Shown here: positions 8,031-17,000 of the stretch, one piece after another
Layout: each line of letters opens with the position of its first letter
Numbering within the stretch: position 1 is the first letter of the stretch
DNA from: Bacillus pseudomycoides
Lineage (GTDB): Bacteria; Bacillota; Bacilli; Bacillales; Bacillaceae_G
NCBI RefSeq assembly: GCF_022811845.1
Contig: NZ_CP064267.1
Coordinates: 124,001-188,000 of the forward strand
Direction: 5' to 3'
Length of the DNA: 64,000 bases
The notes under the pieces: model-generated
Database searches by the model: none
What the model was told of the DNA's origin: nothing
The model's input: the letters and a program-made list of their open reading frames with translations, nothing else
Program-made: the position numbers and the translations under genes

Positions 8031-8411
8031 AGGGCATAAATAAAAAAAGACCTCTTCCGAGTATCTTTTTGTGATAATTAGTTTATAAATTGTGAAAGTG
8101 GACCTTGTAGGATTCGAACCTACGACCGGACGGTTATGAGCCGTCTGCTCTAACCAGCTGAGCTAAAGGTCCATCGTAAGCGATTAGTTTTCCAGTCTAA
8201 TCGCAATAATGAAGTATACCGATATTATTATATAATATTTTGAATGAAAAGAAAAGACACTCAATGAGTGTCTTCCTTCAGTTCTTTAATTCACCAATTG
8301 TTTTTCTATAGGGTTTCAACATGATTAATGAAAAATATAGAGTAGATCTATAACAAAATAATAGCATTATGTTACCTGGTGTTTTCATGCAATTTTACAT
8401 ATGAGAGAATT
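8031..8411. repeat. Repeat C, copy 1, carrying a tRNA (partner 43774-44153)
   Basis: About 380 bases, from AGGGCATAAA to ATATGAGAGAATT, are nearly identical and in the same orientation at 43774-44153. The tRNA itself is identical in both. Also shared are an inverted repeat just upstream of the tRNA (GCGATTAG...CTAATCGC at 8178-8203, slightly decayed in copy 2) and a GACACTCAATGAGTG palindrome. Sequences outside the edges differ. The two copies bracket the NRPS locus. Confidence 0.9.
8099..8172 (-). tRNA. tRNA with CAU anticodon, probably tRNA-Ile2 (AUA-reading)
   Basis: A full cloverleaf reads on the minus strand: acceptor GGACCTT/AAGGTCC, D arm GCTC...GAGC, anticodon stem GACGG/CCGTC with loop CTCATAA, T arm GTAGG-TTCGAAT-CCTAC, discriminator A. 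CCA is not encoded. The acceptor has C4-G69 and C5-G68, the pairs associated with tRNA-Ile(CAU) rather than elongator tRNA-Met. The CAU would then need conversion to lysidine-AU by TilS, giving AUA decoding. A Met assignment cannot be fully excluded. A TATAAT-like -10 lies upstream (minus strand, 8227-8232). An identical second copy is at 43841. Confidence 0.92.
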
Positions 8412-8493
8412 TTGGACTTATCTCAAAATAACATTAAAGGAGACATGCCTATGTGATCATGTCCCTTGATGTTGAGAAGCAGCATCTACAGTT

Positions 8494-9165
8494 TTATCGC
8501 CACTCAACAATTTCATCGAGATTTTGTCTTGTTTTTGGACGCTTGGGTTCCTCTTTCCGATATCCGAAAGCAACCATACAGGCTACACCGAAATCGTTGC
8601 CGTTAATGATACATTCATTTTGCAAAATAACGGTCACCTGCTTTTTATCAAAACCTTCTATCGGACAGGAATCAATACCGATTTGAGCCGCAGCTGTCAT
8701 CATGTTTCCTAATGCTATATATGTTTGTTTGCTTGCCCATTCAAAAATGAGACGGTCATTATCTTCAAGTTCAGTTTCGACGAAGGATTTGTAGAAACCG
8801 GAAAGATTTTGTACCACTTCTTCAGGCATATGCTGAATGTCTTTCATCATTTTGATCACGTGAACGGAATCATGCCTTAAGCCTTCTTTTCTTCTGGCCA
8901 ATATAACTACAAAATGGCTGGCAGTAGGCAGTTGTCCCTGGGCACCACCGGATACAGGTTTTAATTTTTCGCGAAGCGCTGTATCCTGGATCACGACAAA
9001 CTTCCACGGCTCCAAACCAACTGAACTTGGAGACAATCTTCCTGTATCCAAAATAAAGTGAAAATCTTCATCCGAAATCTTTTTGCTGGTATCAAATTCC
9101 TTGCAAGCATGTCTGAACTGGTAAGCTTTTAAAATTTCCTGTTTTTTACCCTCGGTTCCTATCAT
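8494..9165 (-). CDS. yfkO: NAD(P)H-dependent nitroreductase/oxidoreductase, YfkO-like
   Basis: The product is 223 residues. The FMN-binding nitroreductase fold is shown by 'AYQFRHACKEFD' (N-terminal Arg-His for the FMN phosphate), 'LSPSSVGLEPWKFVVIQD', 'LPTASHFVVILARR', and the C-terminal 'ALGNMMTAAAQIGIDSCPIEGFD' and 'VAFGYRKEEP'. The sequence closely resembles what I recall of B. subtilis YfkO (NfsB class), which reduces nitroaromatics and quinones with NAD(P)H in the cytoplasm. The frame is complete; the ATG follows AAGGATG-like sequence. It is a single gene, not in an obvious operon, just inside repeat C. The gene symbol is by resemblance. Confidence 0.85.
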   Translation of the reverse strand: MIGTEGKKQEILKAYQFRHACKEFDTSKKISDEDFHFILDTGRLSPSSVGLEPWKFVVIQDTALREKLKPVSGGAQGQLPTASHFVVILARRKEGLRHDSVHVIKMMKDIQHMPEEVVQNLSGFYKSFVETELEDNDRLIFEWASKQTYIALGNMMTAAAQIGIDSCPIEGFDKKQVTVILQNECIINGNDFGVACMVAFGYRKEEPKRPKTRQNLDEIVEWR

Positions 9166-9404
9166 GTGGAATCATCCTTCCTTTTTAGTAATACTTTAAT
9201 ATACCATATTTCTCCAAAAGTATTTTATTACTAAGCTTTATTTCATTATATGGCCCGATTGTTGAATAGAATGACCCGCATTTTTTTAACAACTTTATTA
9301 TTTTTTTTACAACTTTTTGTCACTTAACAGATTTTTCTAATCTTAAGGAGAGCAATCAAGTTTTTTTGGTTTAAGCATAATTTTAATTAAGGAAGCACTT
9401 TTTC

Positions 9405-10673
9405 TTATAGCTTACGTATAGGACTGATAAGTGCAATAATAACTTCAATCATCTTTGTAGCTGATGCCAAAATAAATATTGCAACAGGATTAAAGTCAGA
9501 AATCACACCACCTACTAGTGCTCCTAACGGCATAGCCAGACGGGTAAGCACCCGTGAGAATCCTAGGACTCTTCCTTGCATATTGGTAGGAACAGTTTCC
9601 TGGCGGACTGATGCTACGATGGTATTCCAAGCTATATTACAGATCATAGCAATACCAAATGCAATGCCTGGCGCAAGCCAAGACTTGCTCCATATTGCAT
9701 AGGTCAATCCAATTGCACCTATACCTAGAAGAATAGGAATAAGAATCCCGCGTCGAAAACGCTGCTCGAGCGGAACGACAATTATACTTCCTAAAAGTCC
9801 ACCTACTCCAATCAAAGTATAATTAAAGCCACTTTGTTCAGTGGATAGATGTAATGTTGAAAGTAAGTAATACATAAGTGCTCCTAGTATAGCACTAGCG
9901 CCAAAGTTACCTACCATTGCTTGAAGAGATAAAGCGAGGTTAAGGCGATCATTTATTAACCATTTAAATCCCTCTTTCATTTCGTTTCCTATATTTCGCA
10001 ATAGATTTCCCGCTTTATCTATAGATTTGTTCTTTTCCATTTTTGGCAATAGCAATACAGCGATTAAAGTAGCTACAAAAGAGAGAACATTTATCCAGAG
10101 AGCGTTAAATCCACCTATGATAGCAATTATAATACCTGCCAATGCAGGTCCTGCTAAACTAGCAATCTGATTAACCATTTGGTATGCCGAATTTGCCCTT
10201 GTTAACGACTGACCTGCGATATGTGGAATTACTGTAAGAGTAGCTACGTCAAATAACATGGATAGTATTGCTAAAATAAAAGAAACAACGTATAAATGCC
10301 AAAGTTGAAGTAACCCTAAAATATGAAGAATGGGGATGAATGCTACTAAGACAATACATCCTAAGTCCGCAATCCACATTAATTTTCGTCGATCCCAACG
10401 ATCTACTAGTACCCCTACAATTGGACCAAATAAAACAATGGGTAACACACCAGTAGCAAAAAGTGAACTCATAATTACGGCCGAACCAGTCAACTCATAA
10501 GCAATCCAAGGAAGAGCAAACGTATAAAGAGAATCACCAATCCTAGAAATCAGTAAACCAACAACAAAAATCACGTAGGTGCTAGGCAAATGTGTAATTG
10601 TTGAAACCAAATCTTTACTTGTTTTATTTGATTTCAATGATGAGTTAAAATTTTTCTCCTTATTCATTGTCAA
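9405..10673 (-). CDS. MFS transporter (MFS_3/EntS-MefA-like drug exporter)
   Basis: The product is 422 residues with about 12 membrane helices. The loop between helices 2 and 3 reads 'GVLVDRWDRRKLMW', the MFS signature (GxLxDRxxRR). 'NSAYQMVNQIASLAGPALAG' is the helix-5 motif typical of the MFS_3 group, which exports macrolides, siderophores and similar compounds. The start is probably TTG 10673: AAGGAGG ends about 10 bases before it, whereas the ATG at 10667 would be 16 bases away. It faces away from the NRPS operon and has its own signals, so a role in lipopeptide export is not implied. Substrate unknown. Confidence 0.85.
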   Translation of the reverse strand: MTMNKEKNFNSSLKSNKTSKDLVSTITHLPSTYVIFVVGLLISRIGDSLYTFALPWIAYELTGSAVIMSSLFATGVLPIVLFGPIVGVLVDRWDRRKLMWIADLGCIVLVAFIPILHILGLLQLWHLYVVSFILAILSMLFDVATLTVIPHIAGQSLTRANSAYQMVNQIASLAGPALAGIIIAIIGGFNALWINVLSFVATLIAVLLLPKMEKNKSIDKAGNLLRNIGNEMKEGFKWLINDRLNLALSLQAMVGNFGASAILGALMYYLLSTLHLSTEQSGFNYTLIGVGGLLGSIIVVPLEQRFRRGILIPILLGIGAIGLTYAIWSKSWLAPGIAFGIAMICNIAWNTIVASVRQETVPTNMQGRVLGFSRVLTRLAMPLGALVGGVISDFNPVAIFILASATKMIEVIIALISPIRKL

Positions 10674-11115
10674 TTCTATTTAACCTCCTTTTAATAAGTG
10701 AATTTTATAGAAGCTCCCATAGCACTGATTAAATGTTTAATAATTATAAAGTTCTTTAACCCCCCTAAAAAAAAACTACGTTCTCTAACGATTTCTTTAT
10801 TTTTAGATATACAAAAAAGAGCACCGTTAGGTACTCTTTTTGTATATCAATGTTCCAAACAGTCTAAAGAGCCCACGTTAAAAACAAGAATACATTGGTA
10901 ATTATATTTTACACTAATAACCAAAAAATCCAAAACTATTCATTTTTGTGATCGGTTAAAGATTTCAATACGCCTCCCGCTATGGGATGTGCTCCTCCGC
11001 TAAAACAAACCTAATAATTTGTATCGTGTCTATACTATATAGTATGTAACGTTTTATTTTATAAAAGCTAAAGAAACAGTCTAATACTTTTTTCTATAGT
11101 CTAAAACATTTTTTT
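10674..11115. other. Intergenic region with a terminator hairpin
   Basis: No gene is supported. A symmetric hairpin at 10809-10845 (ATACAAAAAAGAG...CTCTTTTTGTAT) has T and A runs on both sides and could terminate in either direction. The rest is AT-rich and featureless to me. Confidence 0.5.
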
Positions 11116-11127
11116 ATGGAACAAGAG

Positions 11128-11379
11128 GAGAAACGTATGCCTGAAAGCGTACAGATAAGACAATGTAAATATCTTAACAATATCGTGGAACAGGATCATC
11201 GTTTTATAAAGAAGTGGGTTCGTTCCATGTTAGGATTAAAATCATTTCGTATAGCAACTTTGATTTTGAGAGGTATTGAAGGCATGCATAGGATGAAAAA
11301 AGGACAACTTGTTTTACCGGACAAGTCCGTCCAAAAACAGAAAGAATTTATTCATAAGTTGTTTGACTTAGCTTCGTAA
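11128..11379 (+). pseudogene. IS6-family (IS240-like) transposase, C-terminal fragment
   Basis: The segment 'IRQCKYLNNIVEQDHRFIKKWVRSMLGLKSF' followed by 'GIEGMHRMKKGQ' is the C-terminal part of an IS6 DDE transposase. It carries the catalytic E ('NNIVEQDHR') of the DDE triad, but both Asp residues are missing. A degraded right end lies about 60 bases downstream. A second, equally truncated copy with much the same end points is at 54810-55031. Confidence 0.85.
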
Positions 11380-11529
11380 GATAGAAATGTAGAGGAAATT
11401 GCTATTCTATGTTTCTAACTAACATTTTTGCACCAAAACCCGAAACTACACATTCGCTTTACACTACGTTAATATTTGAATGTTAAGATATTATATATAA
11501 TAAAATAACGTATAAAAGGGGACGATGTA

Positions 11530-11912
11530 ATGGTACAGACACAGTCGAACCCAATGAATGGTCCACAAGCACTGGCATGGTATAACGTAGAAGTGAAACG
11601 AGGGAAGAATACCTTTGAATTTGAAATCTACCGAGAAAGCGACTCTATTTCGGTGTTTTACGTGGAACAATTCGGAAGACAACAGATGATACAAGTACTG
11701 AAGAGATGTTAGAGATGTTAGTTTACGAAGAGGACAAGAAACACTATAGAAATATCGTAGGAGAAACGGAGTGGGTGTTGCTGGACGATATACATAATCA
11801 TCAAGGAATGGACGAGGGAAGAGGAGTTAGCATTTTTGTATCTAAAGGAGAACGTATTAGACGAGGTGGTAGCAGAATTAGAAGCGTAAAAGAAAACCGC
11901 CCTTTGAAGTGA
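11530..11912 (+). pseudogene. Unrecognised small protein, frameshifted
   Basis: ATG 11530 follows AGGGGAC. The first 50 codons ('MVQTQSNPMNGPQALAWYNV', ending near 'FYVEQFGR') give way at about 11678 to a second frame, which reads 'KTTDDTSTEEMLEMLVYEED' and continues to 'GETEWVLLDDIHNH' and a basic Arg/Gly-rich tail, stopping at 11912. Reading the two together yields a plausible ~127-residue soluble protein with one single-base lesion. I do not recognise the family. It could also be two overlapping genes, which I consider less likely. Confidence 0.45.
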
Positions 11913-12771
11913 GTCTCTTTCTTTATAAGTGTGTATTGTACTATAACATGATTAATAGCGTTTAAGGCCTGGAAAAGTGTTGTTTTGTGGGAAGCGAGTC
12001 GCCGAGATTGTGATTGTAAGACGATTATCTTTCCTTTTGTGTAACTTCCCCGTTCATTAAATCACTTTAAATGCGCGATAGAGATATAAGTATATAATTG
12101 GCAGTTTTTACTATTATTTGTTTTGATCTCAATAAAATACTAAAATGTTCGTCTACGCATGTTAAGGGCTTATTGTTATTTTAATAACGATAGTAATTGA
12201 TAGAGTTGGTCTATCGATGTGTTTTTATCTGAATTTTCTAATTTGATTATTTCAACTTTATGAAGATAGTAGGAGCGAATTTTGTATGATAGTATTTTGG
12301 TTAGAAAATACATACAATTCTGGAAAGGAGTGTGAATTAAATATTCGAACTACTGTGAATATAAAGTTATAAAACTATTTAATCATTATTTTCATCGAGT
12401 AAAGGTGTATTTTGTGTATATGAAAAATATGAACATAAATTAATCAATGAACTATTCGCGTTGTTTAATGTTGCAGGAATGACAATATGAATAGAGGTTT
12501 TTCTAATTCGCTGTCGTTCATTTGTAAAGGAGATTAATTCAGAGTAAGAGGAAAAAATGAAAGAGCTTGAAAAAATAAAAGATGAAGAGATAAATGTATT
12601 TGATTTAGTAGATCATCAAAAAGGAAAAAGGGTAATGAACTTAATGATTCATTGAAGTTTGAATTGTATTAAAGTTTAGGTGAAAATATTTAGAGTGATT
12701 AATTATGTCCAATAAAGGGGTCCCGTGTACGCAAAAGTATCCATATTAGTAAACTTAAGGAGCTCGTTTTT
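11913..12771 (+). promoter_or_regulatory. 860-base leader/regulatory region upstream of the NRPS operon
   Basis: No sizeable gene. It is very AT-rich. It holds a 32-codon frame at 12557-12655 (ATG after AGAGGAAA) and a 28-codon frame at 12285-12371, either of which might be a leader peptide or chance. A single AATTTTCTAATTT stretch near 12231 only half-matches a CodY box. The krs operon is known to be controlled by NprR, Spo0A, AbrB and CodY, and such sites would be expected here. I cannot identify a convincing SigA promoter by eye. Confidence 0.35.
12557..12655 (+). CDS. Possible 32-aa leader peptide
   Basis: ATG 12557 has AGAGGAAA upstream. The peptide starts 'MKELEKIKDEEINVFDLVDH' and ends basic ('QKGKRVMNLMIH'). 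Its composition is protein-like, but there is no comparative support. It sits about 115 bases before krsE. Confidence 0.2.
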   Translation: MKELEKIKDEEINVFDLVDHQKGKRVMNLMIH

Positions 12772-14034
12772 ATGAAAACTACCGACTCAAAAAGTCTATG
12801 GGGAAATACGATTTATTTACAAGTTTTCTCTGCGTATTCATTGATTATGCTCGGAGTATTTATTGACATGTTAGCCATTATGACCATTGTTGGTTTTGAA
12901 TGGGAAGTTGACCCCACCATGATTGGATTGATTCCTGTTGCGTATGCACTTCCTGGAATTTTATTTAGTTCATGGGCAGGTGTGATTGCTGATCGCTTTA
13001 GAAAAATTCCGATTATGATGTTTTCCAATCTTATGGTTGGTCTATTAACAATTGTTCTTTTATTTGTCCAAAATATTCATTGGCTTTTGTTCGCATTAAT
13101 GATTCGATCCATTTTTACCGTTTTCTATTATCCTGCACAGCAAACACTAACACGACAAATTGTTTCCCCTGATTTACTTACCAAAGCGGTAAGTATCAAC
13201 GGTATAGTTGAGCAAGGAACCAAGATAGTGGGTCCGCTTATAGGAGGAGTGCTACTGAGCTGGTTTCAGCCAGAGTTTTGTCTTGTAATAAGGGCAATAT
13301 GCTGTTTACTAGCTTCCTTAGTTTTGTTGCCCACAATAAGGTTAAAGGAATCTCTGTCAAGAGAATATATAGAAAAGCAACAGCAAAGTACTTGGACTGC
13401 TTGGTTACAAGGTTGGAGTTATGTATTATCTAATCGGATGATATTATCAACCATGATTTTCTTTACAATAGCTATGGCAGTATTACAATTAGTAGACTCA
13501 CAGTTCCCTACTTTATTTAAGAGTTTGTTCCCAAATGATAAGAGTAAAATGGGATATATCATTTCTATTATTGGTATTGGAGGAATACTTGGCGCATTCT
13601 TAACTCAAAAATTAAAATATTTTCAATATGGTTGGGTAGTATGTGGAGGTATTGCTTTAATGGGGATTGGTTTTGGTGGGATTAGTCTGATAAGTCTGGT
13701 AAGTCCCGGTACATCCCTTATTTTTGGCTATCTGATTAGTTTTATCGCTGGTATTGGAAGTGGACTTATGCTTGTATCCAATCAAGTCATTCTGCAAATA
13801 GAATCTCACGAAGAACAGGTGGGAAGAGTATTTGGGATTCAAAGCAGTTTAGCAAATGCAGTCCTCATCATTTCTCCAGCTATGAGCGGACCACTGGTTC
13901 ACCTTTTTGGAGTGACTCAACTCTATTTTTATGTGGGTATTGGGCTCATTATTATTGGAGTAATTGGGATTTCATTACAAAAGTATTTTTGGGTTAAACA
14001 TGAAAACGAGTCCATAAAAGTAACTAATCTTTGA
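12772..14034 (+). CDS. krsE: MFS exporter of the NRPS operon (KrsE)
   Basis: The product is 420 residues with about 12 membrane helices; AAGGAG stands 9 bases before the ATG. The 'AGVIADRFRKIPIM' loop is the MFS signature, and 'YYPAQQTLTRQIV...LTKAVSINGIVEQGTKIVGPLIGG' is the helix 4-5 region of proton-driven drug/peptide exporters. It is the first gene of the lipopeptide operon, and its stop lies just before the ribosome site of the first synthetase gene. The position matches krsE of the kurstakin locus, so it most likely exports the lipopeptide and gives self-protection. The export role is inferred from family and position. Confidence 0.85.
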   Translation: MKTTDSKSLWGNTIYLQVFSAYSLIMLGVFIDMLAIMTIVGFEWEVDPTMIGLIPVAYALPGILFSSWAGVIADRFRKIPIMMFSNLMVGLLTIVLLFVQNIHWLLFALMIRSIFTVFYYPAQQTLTRQIVSPDLLTKAVSINGIVEQGTKIVGPLIGGVLLSWFQPEFCLVIRAICCLLASLVLLPTIRLKESLSREYIEKQQQSTWTAWLQGWSYVLSNRMILSTMIFFTIAMAVLQLVDSQFPTLFKSLFPNDKSKMGYIISIIGIGGILGAFLTQKLKYFQYGWVVCGGIALMGIGFGGISLISLVSPGTSLIFGYLISFIAGIGSGLMLVSNQVILQIESHEEQVGRVFGIQSSLANAVLIISPAMSGPLVHLFGVTQLYFYVGIGLIIIGVIGISLQKYFWVKHENESIKVTNL

Positions 14035-14048
14035 AGGGAGATTTTTTT

Positions 14049-17000
14049 ATGTCCAATGAGGAGTGTTATCCTTTAAGTCATCCACAGAGGAGAATATGGT
14101 ATACAGAAGTTATTCATTCAGATAAAGGTATATGTAATCTAAAATTCTTGTTCAAGATCCATCGGAAAATGAATTATTTAATATTAAATCGAGTCATAAA
14201 TCGTGTTATTAGTGAAAACGATGGCTTGTGTATCAGGCTGAAAGAACATGGACATCAGGAACCTGAGCAATATTTTGTTAAACATCAAGAACGAGAATTT
14301 GACTTCTTCGATTTCAGTTCCGAGAGAGATTCGGATTTACTAGAAAAATGGATTGAGCAGAAGGAGCAAGAGACGTTTACGTTATTTAATTCTGATTTAT
14401 ACTATTTCGCTTTAATAAAATTAAGCGATAATGAGTGTGCCGTTTTTGGCAATGCCCATCACATTATCATGGATGGTTTATCAATCCAAATTTTTACTAG
14501 CCAGATTGCTAAATATTATCATGAGTTTCATAGTGAGACAGATGTGAGTATACCCAGGAACTCATATGTTCAGTTTCTAGCCAATGAACAGACATACTTG
14601 AACAGCAGTCGTTTTCAAAAAGATCAAAACTTCTGGTTAGAGGAGTTCAAAACAATTCCATCTGTGACGGGATTGAAACCCTATAATGCTTACCAAGTTA
14701 GTACGGGAGCATCACGTGAGACGTTTACAATATCGAAACATTTGAAGAAAAAGATAGAACAATTTTCTGAAGATTTCAAATTTAGTATATATACTCTTTT
14801 TGTTGCTGCGCTTTCGTTGTCGATGTATCGATGGACCTCATCGCTTGATATTGCCTTGGGAATGGCTTATGGCAATCGTATGACTAAAATGGAGCGGGAA
14901 TTAATTGGAATGATGGTGAGTACAGTTCCTCTAAGAATGGATATCGATCCTGAAGAAGAAGTACTCTCATTTATTGGTCGAGTGTCCAGAAAACAAAGTA
15001 AATCATTACGACATCAGAAATATCCATTTGATTTGTTATTAAAACAGATTAATAAAGAAAATAACAGTAATGTTCGACTTTTTGGAACTACGATTGATTA
15101 TAGAGAACGTGCTGAAAGTGGTGACTCTCTTTGGATTCCAAATCGTGAAGAAGTGCAAGATTTTGCAGTACACATCGAAAATTTGACTGATATAGACTCT
15201 TTACAAGTACATATTGATTATCGTGAAGAGTTATTTTCCAAAGAAGAGATAATTCGCTTTTTTACAACCATGCTAGCATTAATGGAAAACACATTTAAAA
15301 ATCCGAAGCAGAAGGTTGCTGAGATCGAAATCATTTCGGAAGAAGATAAAAGAAAAAGTTTAGTAGAGTTCAACGATCCTAAGCTTGACTTTCCACCTCA
15401 AGCAACCATTCATGAGTTGTTTGAGCAGCAAGCGACGATTCATCCTGATGCCATTGCAGTTATGTATGAAAAGGAGAGGCTTACCTATAGGGAGCTTAAT
15501 GAACGTGCGAATCAGTTAGCTCACTATCTACAGAAAAAAGGAGTAGGACCGGATTCATTGGTTGGACTTTGTGTTGAACGTTCTCCTGAAATGATTGTAG
15601 GTATTTTGGGGATTCTGAAGGCTGGTGGAGCTTATGTTCCACTTGATCCAACATATCCAGAGCAGCGACTTCAGTATATTTTAGAGGATGCTAGCATTCA
15701 GTTAGTCGTAACGCAAGAGAGTTTAAAAGAATCGAAATGGTTACCAGAGAATATCAAATCGATTTGCCTTGGTCGAGATCAAGTTGAGATTGAGAAAGAA
15801 AGTACTGTTTTACCGATTTCTGATGTAAGTCCTCAACATCTCGCTTATGTAATCTATACTTCGGGATCAACGGGGAATCCGAAGGGAGTGATGGTAGAGC
15901 ATCACAATGTGATTCGTTTATTTAAATCAACGGAATGTTGGTATCAATTTGATGAAAAAGATACTTGGACGCTTTTCCATTCTTATGCGTTTGATTTCTC
16001 GGTATGGGAGATTTGGGGAGCATTGCTCTATGGAGGAAGATTGGTTGTTGTTCCTTACTGGATTAGTCGATCGCCCAAGGATTTCTATCAACTGCTAGTA
16101 GAGGAAGAGGTCACGGTTCTTAATCAGACACCTTCCGCATTTCGACAATTGATACAAGTGTGTGAACAAGAAGATGAGAATAGAAACTTGCATCTGCGCT
16201 ATGTCATATTTGGTGGAGAAGCACTAGATCCTATCAGCTTGCTACCGTGGTTTCAAAGGTATGGAGAGCAGAACACGCAGCTAATTAATATGTATGGAAT
16301 TACAGAAACCACCGTTCATGTTACGTATTATCCAATTACTCAAGATGATGTGCAGAATTCTTCAAGAAGTAATATCGGAAAACGGATTCCAGATTTAGAA
16401 GTGTATGTGCTAGACGCTTGTCAACAGCCTGTGCCTATTGGCATATCTGGTGAACTATACATTGGTGGAGCAGGACTTGCACGTGGGTATTTAAATAGAC
16501 CTGAATTGACTGCAGAACGTTTCATTCCTCATCCATTTAGTAGTGATCCGGGAGCGCGATTATATCGGACAGGAGACGTAGCGAGATACTTGCCGGATGG
16601 GAATCTAGATTATCTTGGGCGGATTGATCACCAGGTGAAAATCCGTGGTTTCCGAATTGAGATCGGGGAAATTGAATCTGCTTTAAACGCGCATGCATCC
16701 ATAAAAGAGGCTGTTGTAATTGTTCGAGAAGATCAGCCGGGTGATAAGCGATTGGTGGCATATGTCGTGGGTGATGGGAATGCAGGTGCGTGGAGAGATT
16801 ATCTCAAGGCGGAGCTACCAAGCTATATGGTACCTTCAGGATTTGTGATGATGGAAGCCATTCCACTAACTGCTAACGGTAAAGTTGATCGTGAGGCCTT
16901 ACCTGTACCAGAGGAGAAGAAAATCGAAAGTGAATGTGTGGCACCGCGGAATGGTAACGAAGAAAATCTGGCTACCATTTGGAAGCAAGTATTAGGGATT

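Noticed and set aside
9405..10673. The minus-strand MFS transporter as a second lipopeptide exporter
   Set aside because: It is divergent from the NRPS operon, over 2 kb from krsE, with an IS fragment and a broken gene between; family alone does not justify the link.
12226..12245. CodY-box-like sequence AATTTTCTAATTT
   Set aside because: Only one half matches the AATTTTCWGAAAATT consensus; in DNA this AT-rich that is expected by chance.
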